This document shows positions 1 to 5,692 of a stretch of DNA of 26,207 nucleotides, in pieces (within the stretch, counting starts at the first letter, position 1; each line of letters starts with the position of its first letter). The notes under the pieces are model-generated. The model saw only the letters and a program-made list of their open reading frames with translations, searched no databases and was not told the origin of the DNA. The translations under genes and the position numbers were made by a program. Origin of the DNA: a virus; IMG/VR virus record IMGVR_UViG_3300048922_000036, positions 1-26,207 of that record; one strand, given 5' to 3'.

Positions 1-25
1 CGACCACGAACTGGCGAGGGCGTGA
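1..25 (+). CDS. 3' end of an upstream gene (partial)
   Basis: A reading frame beginning before the window ends at the TGA at 23-25, giving only the C-terminal residues DHELARA. The stop overlaps the ATG at 25 in a TGATG arrangement, which is how the following genes are also joined, so this is probably the tail of the preceding operon gene. Too little is visible to name it. The frame that starts at base 1 and runs into the next gene is also open, so the evidence is mostly the overlap pattern. Confidence 0.35.
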
Positions 26-261
26 TGGACTTCACCGCCTTCAGCACCCGCAGCAAGTACGCCGCCCAGATCAACGCCGGGTACTCGGCCCGGCTCAACA
101 GCAAGCGCCTGAGCGATAACCCGCACATCGTCTGGGTCGCGGTAGAGACGGAAGACGGTGCGAACAGAAAGGCCGGGCCGCTCAACGAGAGCGCGCAGGC
201 CTGGCAGCACGGCTGGCGTCAGGCCGATGAGGACGAGAAGAGCAAGGGAGGCGCGCGCTGA
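25..261 (+). CDS. small phage protein with ribosome-modulation-factor-like pattern
   Basis: A 78-residue protein. The ATG at 25 is chosen over the GTG at 22 because GAGG at 15-18 is 6 nt upstream of it and it overlaps the previous stop as TGATG. The sequence has an N-terminal NAGYSARLNSKRLSDNP segment and a C-terminal AWQHGWRQAD. That spacing of G-Y-x-A-x-L, N-P and A-W-x-x-G-W-x-x-A-D resembles the Rmf family of small ribosome-binding proteins, although the two halves are separated by an insertion (IVWVAVETEDGANRKAG). It could instead be an unrelated phage protein. Its stop overlaps the ATG of the Ref-like gene, so it is in the same operon. The RMF resemblance is inferred by eye; a profile search against PF04957 would decide it. 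Confidence 0.6.
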   Translation: MDFTAFSTRSKYAAQINAGYSARLNSKRLSDNPHIVWVAVETEDGANRKAGPLNESAQAWQHGWRQADEDEKSKGGAR

Positions 262-629
262 TGTGGTCGAAAGCACCACCGCCGAATGCCGCCGAGGGCG
301 CCCGGATCGAGGCGGCCAAGGTCGGGCCCTGCATGGCATGCCTGTCGCTGGTAGCGCAGGGGCTGCTCGCCGCAGGCCAGGTGGTTTACGGCTGCGACTA
401 CAACCACGCCAAAAGCGGGAACAAGCGCCGGGGGCACGCCTTCGGGTACGCCCTGTGCGTGTGGCACCACCGCCGTCATCCGATGCAGGGCAAGACCTTC
501 GGCGAGATGCGCGAGATCTACGGCCCGAGCCTGATGGATGGCTCGCGGACCTTCCACGAGACCTACGGGACCGACGACGAGCTGATCGAGCAGCAGACGG
601 TGGTCAACCAACTGAGGGAAGCAGCATGA
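261..629 (+). CDS. ref: Ref-like RecA-dependent nuclease (HNH-type)
   Basis: A 122-residue protein resembling the phage P1 Ref C-terminal nuclease domain, which in P1 cuts DNA at RecA-made D-loops. Visible features: a CxxC pair (C24, C27), a Y-N-H histidine (H49) in place of the usual H-H, the conserved KRRGHAFGYALCVWHHR block (C66, H69, H70) and the family-typical GPSLMDGSRTFHETYG segment near residues 88-103. It lacks the long basic N-terminal extension of P1 Ref, as do the short Ref-like proteins common in lambdoid prophages. The start has AGGGAGG about 9 nt upstream and overlaps the previous stop. It lies two genes upstream of a RusA-type resolvase, giving a recombination pair. Expected role: processing recombination intermediates during phage replication. 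Confidence 0.8.
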   Translation: MWSKAPPPNAAEGARIEAAKVGPCMACLSLVAQGLLAAGQVVYGCDYNHAKSGNKRRGHAFGYALCVWHHRRHPMQGKTFGEMREIYGPSLMDGSRTFHETYGTDDELIEQQTVVNQLREAA

Positions 630-1114
630 GCAAGAAGTACGGTGAACTGACGCAGGAGCTGAGGCAGGTGTTCAACGCCTCCCCGGACCAGTACCTGACC
701 TCCCAGATGCTTTACGAGCGCATGGGCGCGGCCGGCCCGGCTCAGCGGCAGGAACGGGAGAGCATCCGCGACACCTTGCCTTGGCTGGTGCGCTGCGGGT
801 TCTTGGTGAAGCAGGGCCGCGGCATGAAGGCCAGCTTCAAGGCCAGCGGGCAGGGTATGAAGCGCCAGCGCCTCACCGAGGAACAACTGCAGGAGCGCCG
901 CCGCGAGCGCGCTGCCCTGCGATCCCAGCGTGACCGCGCGGCCCGGCTGCAGCGCACGCGGGCATCACGTGTCGGTCTCCGGGCGGCGAACACGCCAGCA
1001 CCAGCCACCGTGAAGGCGGACGGACCGGCTGAGACGGTTGAGCAGTTCCTGGCGCGAGGCGGCCGGGTACAGCGTCTTTCGACGCACTGGGAGCCGATGG
1101 AGCGTGCGGCATGA
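626..1114 (+). CDS. unknown phage protein, basic C-terminal helix
   Basis: A 162-residue protein that starts at the ATG at 626, overlapping the stop of the Ref-like gene (ATGA). Residues about 1-75 (ELTQELRQVFNASPDQYLTSQMLYERM, then RESIRDTLPWLVRCGFLVKQGRG) read like a winged-helix domain of the kind that puts a recognition helix before a short basic wing. Residues about 80-115 are strongly basic and Arg-rich (EEQLQERRRERAALRSQRDRAARL), suggesting a charged helix or coiled coil contacting nucleic acid. I do not recognise a named family. A DNA-binding role is inferred from composition and from its neighbours, which are recombination genes. An in-frame upstream extension to 158 overlaps two genes and is rejected. 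Confidence 0.75.
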   Translation: MSKKYGELTQELRQVFNASPDQYLTSQMLYERMGAAGPAQRQERESIRDTLPWLVRCGFLVKQGRGMKASFKASGQGMKRQRLTEEQLQERRRERAALRSQRDRAARLQRTRASRVGLRAANTPAPATVKADGPAETVEQFLARGGRVQRLSTHWEPMERAA

Positions 1115-1410
1115 GCGAGATCGAGAAGAGGGCGCGGGAGTTGCTGGCTGCGGCGTATCGCCATGCCGGCGTGGAGTTGCAGGCGGCTGCGCTCATGGTT
1201 CAAGGGCACCAGCCTGGCGGTGTGCACTACGCGGCGGTCCACGCGCTCGTCGCTGCACTCACGCCGCCCGAGGGCTACGTGCTTGTGCCGGTGGAGCCAA
1301 CCGAGGCAATGCTGCAGGAGATTCACCTGGTGAAGTCTTTCACCGGTGAAGCGATGCACCGCCGCTATGCAGCAATGATCGCCGCTCGCCCAGAGGTGTT
1401 TGGTGGCTGA
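1111..1410 (+). CDS. unknown small phage protein
   Basis: A 99-residue protein with an ATGA overlap to the previous gene. It is predicted helical in its first half ([27 protein letters not shown]). Its second half contains the phrase [20 protein letters not shown], which recurs in many small hypothetical proteins of siphoviruses and prophages, usually in the middle region between replication and lysis genes. No catalytic motif is visible, and no membrane segment. The start is fixed by the overlap and the operon layout. The function is unknown. The GTG start of the RusA-like gene lies just inside its 3' end. Confidence 0.75.
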   Translation: MSEIEKRARELLAAAYRHAGVELQAAALMVQGHQPGGVHYAAVHALVAALTPPEGYVLVPVEPTEAMLQEIHLVKSFTGEAMHRRYAAMIAARPEVFGG

Positions 1411-1819
1411 GCGCGCGCTGGAGCTGGTGCTGCCCTGGCCGAGCAAGGACCTGTCGCCGAACGCGCGGGTTCACTGGCGGGTGAAGGCGAAGGCCACAAA
1501 GGCGGCCCGTCAGGCCGCCGTGTTGCTCGCGTTCGAGGCAGGCCTGCGGGACGCCTGGCTACCGGAAGGGCGCCTTGATCTCTGGTTCGATTTCTACCAG
1601 GCGCCGGGCAAGAAGCTGCCGGACGACGACAACATGCTCGGGCGCTGCAAGGCGTACCGGGACGGGATCGCCCAGGTGCTGGGCATCGACGACAAGCGGT
1701 TCAAGAGCCACCCGGACGTGAAGAGCGAGCGTCGCCCGGGCGGGCAGGTGGTGGTGCGTATCACAGGCGGGGCGGAAGCGGCCAGCCAACAGCAACAGGA
1801 GCAGGGCAATGCAGGTTGA
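1403..1819 (+). CDS. rusA: RusA-family Holliday junction resolvase
   Basis: A 138-residue member of the RusA family, dimeric endonucleases that cut four-way DNA junctions symmetrically and are common in lambdoid phages. The core signature [21 protein letters not shown] followed by VLGIDDKRF is present. It supplies the acidic residues expected at the metal site (D74-D76, D87, D96/D97), with the typical proline-rich N-terminus ([16 protein letters not shown]). The start is GTG 1403, with AGAGG at 1392-1396 six bases upstream; the TTG at 1400 is only three bases away and less likely. It overlaps the preceding gene by 8 bases and the next by 11. The C-terminus ends in a short Gln-rich tail (SQQQQEQ). 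It probably resolves recombination or replication intermediates before packaging, working with the Ref-like nuclease. Confidence 0.85.
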   Translation: MAERALELVLPWPSKDLSPNARVHWRVKAKATKAARQAAVLLAFEAGLRDAWLPEGRLDLWFDFYQAPGKKLPDDDNMLGRCKAYRDGIAQVLGIDDKRFKSHPDVKSERRPGGQVVVRITGGAEAASQQQQEQGNAG

Positions 1820-2237
1820 CACCTTTGGGGCCTACGTCCGCGCGGAGCTGGAGCACTGGGGCAGGGAGTATGCCTTGCATCGGGACTGCGACTACCTGGG
1901 CCACCAGTCGAAGAACGTCCTGCAGGTGCTGATTGAGCACAAGGGGGACATGCCCGGCAGGGCCCAAGGGTACAAGCCATTGGAGTCCGACAGCCGTGCC
2001 CAAATGATCGAGGACATTGTCGCGAGCATCGCTGGGGACAATGTTGCCATGGCCTGCGCACTCCGTGCGTACCACTGTGGCATGGGCCGCCGGAAGATCG
2101 AGCGTTTTGAGACGGCCATCCTGCTGATGGCGAATTGCGGCGAGCGACCCGTTTCGAACCGTCAGTACCTTAGCCTGGTTGAGCTCGGGTTTCAGCGCAT
2201 CCGAGGTCGCCTGGAGGGTTGGGCCCTAGCAGCCTGA
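1809..2237 (+). CDS. divergent Q-like antiterminator (putative)
   Basis: A 142-residue protein ending 12 bases before a promoter-like sequence. The layout matches Q-type antiterminators of the 82/933W kind. It has an N-terminal LEHWG motif (residues about 14-18) and a weakly conserved middle. A helical segment follows ([34 protein letters not shown]), comparable in position to the region before R-K-I-A in Q. The last helix is [21 protein letters not shown], where Q proteins have a predicted helix-turn-helix. Gene order (RusA, this gene, then late promoter with leader terminator, then lysis genes) is also that of Q. Residue identity to known Q is low by eye, so this rests on pattern plus context. 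It would allow RNA polymerase to read through late-operon terminators. The alternative is another late regulator such as a DUF1133-type protein. Confidence 0.55.
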   Translation: MQVDTFGAYVRAELEHWGREYALHRDCDYLGHQSKNVLQVLIEHKGDMPGRAQGYKPLESDSRAQMIEDIVASIAGDNVAMACALRAYHCGMGRRKIERFETAILLMANCGERPVSNRQYLSLVELGFQRIRGRLEGWALAA

Positions 2238-2248
2238 CTTCTTCTGTA

Positions 2249-2276
2249 TTGACGGGCCGAGATTGAGCGATAGCAT
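2249..2276 (+). promoter_or_regulatory. candidate sigma70 promoter upstream of parA-like gene
   Basis: TTGACG at 2249-2254 is followed after 16 bases by TAGCAT at 2271-2276, five of six and four of six matches to the consensus. It sits in the 78-base gap between the Q-like stop and the TTG start at 2316, so it could drive the ParA-like gene independently of the phage cascade. It is also close enough to the Q-like gene to be an ancestral late promoter. Confidence 0.5.
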
Positions 2277-2315
2277 GGAAACTCGCGCGGCAATGGGTTG
2301 CGCAGGGAGCCTCCA

Positions 2316-3338
2316 TTGAACAAGTCGTATGCGTTTTGGAACAACAAAGGCGGGACCGGGAAAACGAGCCTGGCATTTCAGGCGATGTGTAGGTACGCGG
2401 AAAAGCACCCGCAGGAGCGGGTACTGGCCATCGACCTTTGTCCTCAGGCAAATCTTTCAGAGCTACTGCTTGGCGGATTGGCCAACAACGGTAGTGGAAG
2501 GCTTTTGGCACAGTATGCGTCCACACCCCGCCGAAGTATCGGCGGCTATTTCCAGCTCCGCCTTCCGTCGCCTTACACCGCGCCGGCTTTCAACGCCAAG
2601 GACTACATCACTAAACCAAGTCTTCAGAACGTCGCAGTCCCGGTGAACATCGACCTAGTTTGCGGTGACCCTCTCTTGGAGTTGCAGGCCAACGCTGTCA
2701 ACACACTGGCGAACCAGAACATTCCGGGTACGGATACTTGGATAGCGGTAATTGATTGGCTTAATCACTTCATTGCCCAGATCGCGGGCGAATACGACGT
2801 TCTGTTCTTGGATTGCAACCCGAGTTTCTCCATGTACACCCAGATCGGGTTGGCAAGTGCTCAGCGTCTCGTGCTACCCGTGATGGCTGATGATTCGTCC
2901 CGACGTGCGATTCAGAATGCGTTCTCCCTCATCTATGGGTTCCAACTCCCATCGAGTATTTACGCAACTTACATGTTTGGTCATAAGCTACAGGCTGCCG
3001 GTCGGCCTCTTCCGCAAGTGCACCTAATCGCAAAGAACAGATTGACTCAGTACATGGGCGCGGCATCGGCGTACTCCGCAGTACTGGCAGCGATCGATGC
3101 CGATCTCGGCACGTTGGTCGGGTCTAATCCCGGTGTCTTCACGTTCGGCAACGTAGCAAGTGGCGTGGTCGAGGTACGAGATTTTCAGACTACCGGCGTT
3201 GTTGCGTTCGCGAGAGGTCAGCCGTTCTCTAAAGTTGTCCCAGGAAATCAGACGATTAACGGGAAGAAGGTTCGGGTCAAACAGGAGTATTTGACCAATT
3301 GCAGGAATTCGCTGGAACTCCTTGTCAACAAACTCTAG
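2316..3338 (+). CDS. ParA-family ATPase (lone, moron-like)
   Basis: A 340-residue deviant-Walker P-loop ATPase of the ParA/MinD class. The first residues carry the Walker A motif with the signature lysine, NNKGGTGKTS. A second block reads AIDLCPQANLSELLLGG, where the usual D-x-D-P-Q has Cys in place of the second Asp. The Walker B/switch II region reads LFLDCNPSF. The TTG at 2316 is preferred because AGGGAG at 2304-2309 lies 6 bases upstream; the longer TTG at 2298 has no such site. There is no ParB gene and no obvious centromere repeat nearby. Base composition is clearly lower in GC than the flanking genes, and it has its own promoter (2249) and terminator (3388). All this suggests a recently acquired single-gene insertion between Q and the lysis genes. 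Its role is unknown: partition, positioning of a phage product, or exclusion of other phages are all possible. Confidence 0.85.
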   Translation: MNKSYAFWNNKGGTGKTSLAFQAMCRYAEKHPQERVLAIDLCPQANLSELLLGGLANNGSGRLLAQYASTPRRSIGGYFQLRLPSPYTAPAFNAKDYITKPSLQNVAVPVNIDLVCGDPLLELQANAVNTLANQNIPGTDTWIAVIDWLNHFIAQIAGEYDVLFLDCNPSFSMYTQIGLASAQRLVLPVMADDSSRRAIQNAFSLIYGFQLPSSIYATYMFGHKLQAAGRPLPQVHLIAKNRLTQYMGAASAYSAVLAAIDADLGTLVGSNPGVFTFGNVASGVVEVRDFQTTGVVAFARGQPFSKVVPGNQTINGKKVRVKQEYLTNCRNSLELLVNKL

Positions 3339-3369
3339 TTGACAGGTGCACACCTCTAGCTTAGAGTTT
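3330..3369. promoter_or_regulatory. 40-bp concentric dyad over the late promoter (candidate operator)
   Basis: Outer arms AAACTCTA (3330-3337) and TAGAGTTT (3362-3369) are perfect inverted repeats. Inner arms GGTG (3345-3348) and CACC (3351-3354) share exactly the same centre, between 3349 and 3350. The right outer arm contains the -10 element and the left half contains the -35 element and the stop codon of the ParA-like gene. The geometry suggests a dimeric regulator site, or a hairpin at the end of the parA-like transcript. Confidence 0.45.
3339..3367 (+). promoter_or_regulatory. candidate late promoter
   Basis: A perfect -35 TTGACA (3339-3344), 17-base spacer and TAGAGT (3362-3367, four of six matches). 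The predicted start is near 3374, only about 14 bases before the terminator hairpin at 3388. A strong promoter followed immediately by an intrinsic terminator and then the lysis genes is the configuration of lambda pR'-tR', where Q acts. It is the best candidate for the promoter of the whole lysis-packaging-head-tail transcript. Confidence 0.6.
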
Positions 3370-3387
3370 CAGTCACGATGACATAGA

Positions 3388-3419
3388 AGCCTCCGGTTCC
3401 CGCCGGGGGCTTTTTCTTT
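3388..3419 (+). terminator. intrinsic terminator in the late leader / after parA-like gene
   Basis: Stem AGCCTCCGG (3388-3396) pairs with CCGGGGGCT (3403-3411) with one G-U pair, loop TTCCCG, followed by a T-rich tract (3411-3419, one C). It ends the ParA-like transcript. If the promoter at 3339 is the late promoter, it also acts as the leader terminator that the Q-like protein must overcome. Confidence 0.8.
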
Positions 3420-3491
3420 GCCCGCTTCCCAGACCGGATCAACCTTTGCGCCCAGCCGGCGGCGGGGCGGGCGCCCTGACAGAGAAAGCCA

Positions 3492-3980
3492 ATGGCTCGC
3501 ATCACTCCCCAACAAGCAGGCGGCGTGAACGTCGTGGCGTTCCTGGACATGCTGGCCTGGTCCGAGGGCACCGACAACGGCAAGCAGCCAACCAAGGACC
3601 ATGGCTATGACGTGATCGTTGGAGGCAGTCTGTTCACTGGCTATGCCGACCACCCGCGCGAACTGGTGTCGCTGCCCAGGCTGGGGATCAAATCCACGGC
3701 TGCCGGCCGCTACCAGCTGCTGTCGCGATACTACGACGCGTATCGCCGGCTGCTGGCGCTGAAGGACTTCTCACCGCTCAGCCAGGATCTGATCGCTATT
3801 CAGCAGATCAGGGAGCGGCGGGCGCTGGACCTGATCAAGGCTGGCCATGTCGTCAAGGCGATCGGCTTCGTCCGCAACATCTGGGCGAGCCTGCCGGGCG
3901 CCGGCTACGGGCAACACGAGCGGAAGCTGGATGACCTGCTGGCGGCCTACCGCAAAGCCGGTGGCGTGGTCGTGTCATGA
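3492..3980 (+). CDS. R: lambda R-type endolysin (lytic transglycosylase)
   Basis: A 162-residue homologue of lambda endolysin R, a soluble transglycosylase that cleaves the glycan strands of peptidoglycan to form 1,6-anhydro ends. The match is close through the whole protein: FLDMLAWSEGTDNG with the catalytic glutamate at E25, then HGYDVIVGG, DHPRELVSL, STAAGRYQLLSRYYDAYR, LKDFSPLSQDLIAIQQI and NIWASLPGAGYGQHE. Length agrees with lambda R (158 residues). No signal peptide or SAR segment is present, so release needs a holin. The start is ATG 3492, with a weak purine stretch (AGAGAAAG) upstream. It is the first gene of the lysis cassette and overlaps the following gene by 4 bases. Confidence 0.95.
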   Translation: MARITPQQAGGVNVVAFLDMLAWSEGTDNGKQPTKDHGYDVIVGGSLFTGYADHPRELVSLPRLGIKSTAAGRYQLLSRYYDAYRRLLALKDFSPLSQDLIAIQQIRERRALDLIKAGHVVKAIGFVRNIWASLPGAGYGQHERKLDDLLAAYRKAGGVVVS

Positions 3981-4294
3981 CCGAGGAAACCGTCCCCTGG
4001 TGGATGGCCGGCGGTCTCGCCGCGTTCTGGGTGGCAAGGGAGACCTGGGGGGCGCTGCTCTCCCGCCGTAAAGAGCGGACCGAGACAGACGCCAACGTCG
4101 ACCTGTTGAACGGCTTGGTGCAGCGCGTTAAGTCTCTGGAGGAATCCCAGGCGGCGACCACGCTGCAGCTGGCCGAGGAAATCAAGTTGCGCATGATGGC
4201 GCAGGAAGAGGCCCACCGACTGAGGCTGCGGGTTATGTCGTTGGAGTCGGCCATGCGCCAAGTGGGCGCGGTGATCCCGCCGGAGATGCCGTGA
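3977..4294 (+). CDS. membrane-anchored coiled-coil protein, candidate holin
   Basis: A 105-residue protein between endolysin and Rz. The N-terminus has a short hydrophobic stretch (residues about 8-27, PWWMAGGLAAFWVA then RETWGALL) followed by basic residues SRRKER. The remainder is charged and heptad-like (NLLNGLVQ-like leucine pattern, residues about 42-95), predicting a coiled coil. This plan resembles DUF2730-type phage proteins and some single-segment holins. By position it is the only candidate for the pore-forming holin in this cassette, but the hydrophobic segment is interrupted by Arg-Glu and is marginal. It starts with an ATGA overlap on the endolysin stop. The holin assignment is from context only. 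Confidence 0.7.
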   Translation: MTEETVPWWMAGGLAAFWVARETWGALLSRRKERTETDANVDLLNGLVQRVKSLEESQAATTLQLAEEIKLRMMAQEEAHRLRLRVMSLESAMRQVGAVIPPEMP

Positions 4295-4749
4295 TGATCC
4301 GTCTTTACGCGTTGCTGGTAGCCGCGGCACTCGCCTTGTCCTTCTGGGCTGGGTGGTCCTGGCGTGGCGACCGTGCCGACGGCGCGCAGTTCCGTCAGCA
4401 GGCCGGCGCCAGCGCCGCGGTGGCTGACCAGGTCAACCAAGCCCGCACGACCGAGCACACCCAGGCCGACACCATGGCCACCATCGGAGCGAAGCATGAA
4501 CAAGACCGCGCTGCGGCCGAGACCGTCCCTGCTGCTGTTGTCGCTGAGCTGCGTGCTGGCACTGTCCGGTTGCGCCACGACCTCGCGACCTGCCACACCG
4601 GTCGCCTGTCCGAAGCTGCCGCCGGCGCCGCCCAACGTGATGCGCCCGCCGACCTCGGAGTTACGGTTGCGGGCCCTGCTATTGGAATCGGTCGAGACGC
4701 CGACGACCAACTCCGTGCCTGCCAAGCCGTGATCCGGGCAGATAGGTAG
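4294..4749 (+). CDS. Rz: Rz-like inner-membrane spanin subunit
   Basis: A 151-residue protein with an N-terminal signal anchor (IRLYALLVAAALALSFWAGW) followed by a long periplasmic, Ala/Gln/Glu-rich helical domain, as expected for i-spanins that join inner and outer membrane with Rz1. The start is ATG 4294, with GGAG at 4282-4285 eight bases upstream; the adjacent GTG at 4291 is closer than ideal. Two cysteines (in ATCHTGR and RACQAV) could form the intermolecular disulfides known for Rz. It overlaps the stop of the preceding gene and contains the complete Rz1 frame. Its stop TAG shares a base with the GTG start of the HNH gene. Confidence 0.85.
   Translation: MIRLYALLVAAALALSFWAGWSWRGDRADGAQFRQQAGASAAVADQVNQARTTEHTQADTMATIGAKHEQDRAAAETVPAAVVAELRAGTVRLRHDLATCHTGRLSEAAAGAAQRDAPADLGVTVAGPAIGIGRDADDQLRACQAVIRADR
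4496..4732 (+). CDS. Rz1: Rz1-like outer-membrane spanin lipoprotein, nested in Rz
   Basis: A 78-residue frame wholly inside Rz in another reading frame. It starts at ATG 4496 with GGAG at 4486-4489 six bases upstream. It has a basic N-terminus (NKTALRPRP), a hydrophobic core (SLLLLSLSCVLAL) and the lipobox LSGC with lipidated Cys26, then a proline-rich mature part (ACPKLPPAPPNVMRPP). Lambda Rz1 is likewise a small proline-rich lipoprotein embedded +1 within Rz. It would pair with Rz across the periplasm and fuse the two membranes after the endolysin has acted. Confidence 0.9.
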   Translation: MNKTALRPRPSLLLLSLSCVLALSGCATTSRPATPVACPKLPPAPPNVMRPPTSELRLRALLLESVETPTTNSVPAKP

Positions 4750-5093
4750 TGCCGGCGCGTGCCCCAAAGCACCGGCCCCACAAGGTCGAGGCAGCGGTGC
4801 ATGTCCCGGCGGAGGCTATCCGCCTCACCACTGCACAGCGCGGCTACGGCGGGCGATGGCAGAAGGCACGCGAGACGTTCCTCAAGCGTGACCCGCTCTG
4901 CGCGGAGTGTCGGCGAAATCGGCGAGTGACCCTTGCTCGCATCGTCGATCACGTGATTCCCCATCGTGGTGACCAGGAGCTCTTCTGGGACACGAGCAAC
5001 TGGCAGCCGCTGTGCAAGCGCTGCCACGACGTGAAGACGGCAGGCGAGGACGGTGGCTTCGGCAACCGCTCGCGCACCACGCCGCGAAGCTGA
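4749..5093 (+). CDS. HNH endonuclease beside terminase
   Basis: A 114-residue HNH protein. A basic N-terminal arm (residues 1-15) precedes the zinc-binding HNH fold. The fold has the first CxxC (C51, C54), D67-H68 in IVDHVIPHRGD, N84 in TSNWQPLC, the second CxxC (C89, C92) and H93. HNH genes directly next to terminase genes are common in cos-type HK97-like phages. HK97 gp74 is known to stimulate specific terminase cutting, so a packaging role is likely. The start is GTG 4749, overlapping the Rz stop; there is no strong ribosome site, so translation is probably coupled. The candidate cos region follows immediately. Confidence 0.9.
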   Translation: MPARAPKHRPHKVEAAVHVPAEAIRLTTAQRGYGGRWQKARETFLKRDPLCAECRRNRRVTLARIVDHVIPHRGDQELFWDTSNWQPLCKRCHDVKTAGEDGGFGNRSRTTPRS

Positions 5094-5263
5094 ACAGATC
5101 GATCTGAAACTGAACGAGATTCAGCCTCACGAACCTGAACGGGCAGGGGCGGGTCGAAAGTTCAGCGCGCCCGCACGCCTGACCGTGCGCCCAGGCGTTT
5201 ATTTGCACCGTCAGTTGAGAAAAACCATTTTTTCGCGGTCAATCTGCCGCCCTCGGAACGAAC
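5090..5263. other. candidate packaging site (cos/terminase-binding region)
   Basis: A gap of 170 bases between the HNH and small terminase genes. CTGAAC occurs at 5090, 5110 and 5135, CTGAAA at 5104, and the inverted forms ATTCAG at 5119 and GTTCAG at 5160. The repeats at 5110, 5135 and 5160 are spaced 25 bases apart. Downstream is an A/T-tract segment (about 5215-5235, GAGAAAAACCATTTTTTCG) that could be bent or bound by IHF. Short repeats beside an A/T tract just before the small terminase are what lambda cosB looks like. The nick site itself cannot be identified by eye. Confidence 0.4.
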
Positions 5264-5692
5264 ATGGCGAACCCCCGCAAACCGACATCGCTGAAAGTGG
5301 TGGCCGGCACGGATCGCCCTGACCGCGCACCGCCGGCGCCGGCCGCCGAGCTGCCTCTGGTGTCTGACGTGCCGGCGGCGCCGGACTGGTTGCCGAATGC
5401 CCACGCCATCAAGGAATGGGACCGCCTGGCGCCGATCCTGCACGCGAACAAGTTGCTCACCGAAGCCGGTCTGTCTGCCTTCGGCCAGCTGTGCGCACTG
5501 CATGGAAATACCGTGCAGCTCTACGCCGCCGGCCTGGCGCCGGTTGCGTCGATGGTGGCGCAGCTGCGCGCCCTGATGAACGACTTCGGGTTGACGCCAG
5601 TTGCCCAGGGGAAGGTCCGGCCGTCAGGCGATGTCGAGAAGCCCGGGAACGCCTTCGCCAACAACGGTGCGAAGCGGAAGCCCCGTGCGTGA
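5264..5692 (+). CDS. terS: phage terminase small subunit (P27 family)
   Basis: A 142-residue protein with the typical P27/HK97-type features: an N-terminus MANPRKPTSLKVVAGTDRPDR, a Pro/Ala linker, and a helical part with PDWLPNAHAIKEWDRLAPILHANKLLTEAGLSAFGQLCALHG. The small subunit recognises the packaging site and presents DNA to the large subunit. The start is ATG 5264, with GGA upstream. The C-terminus is basic (NNGAKRKPRA). It overlaps the large terminase start. The upstream repeats at 5090-5165 are plausible binding sites for it. Confidence 0.9.
   Translation: MANPRKPTSLKVVAGTDRPDRAPPAPAAELPLVSDVPAAPDWLPNAHAIKEWDRLAPILHANKLLTEAGLSAFGQLCALHGNTVQLYAAGLAPVASMVAQLRALMNDFGLTPVAQGKVRPSGDVEKPGNAFANNGAKRKPRA

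Noticed and set aside
3853-4767. Minus-strand open frame of 304 residues over the lysis cassette
   Set aside because: Antisense to the endolysin end, Rz and Rz1, all of which have strong evidence.
4896-5093. Possibility that the HNH gene is a homing endonuclease insertion
   Set aside because: Its place directly before the terminase genes is the normal location for packaging HNH proteins, and no intron or broken gene is seen around it.
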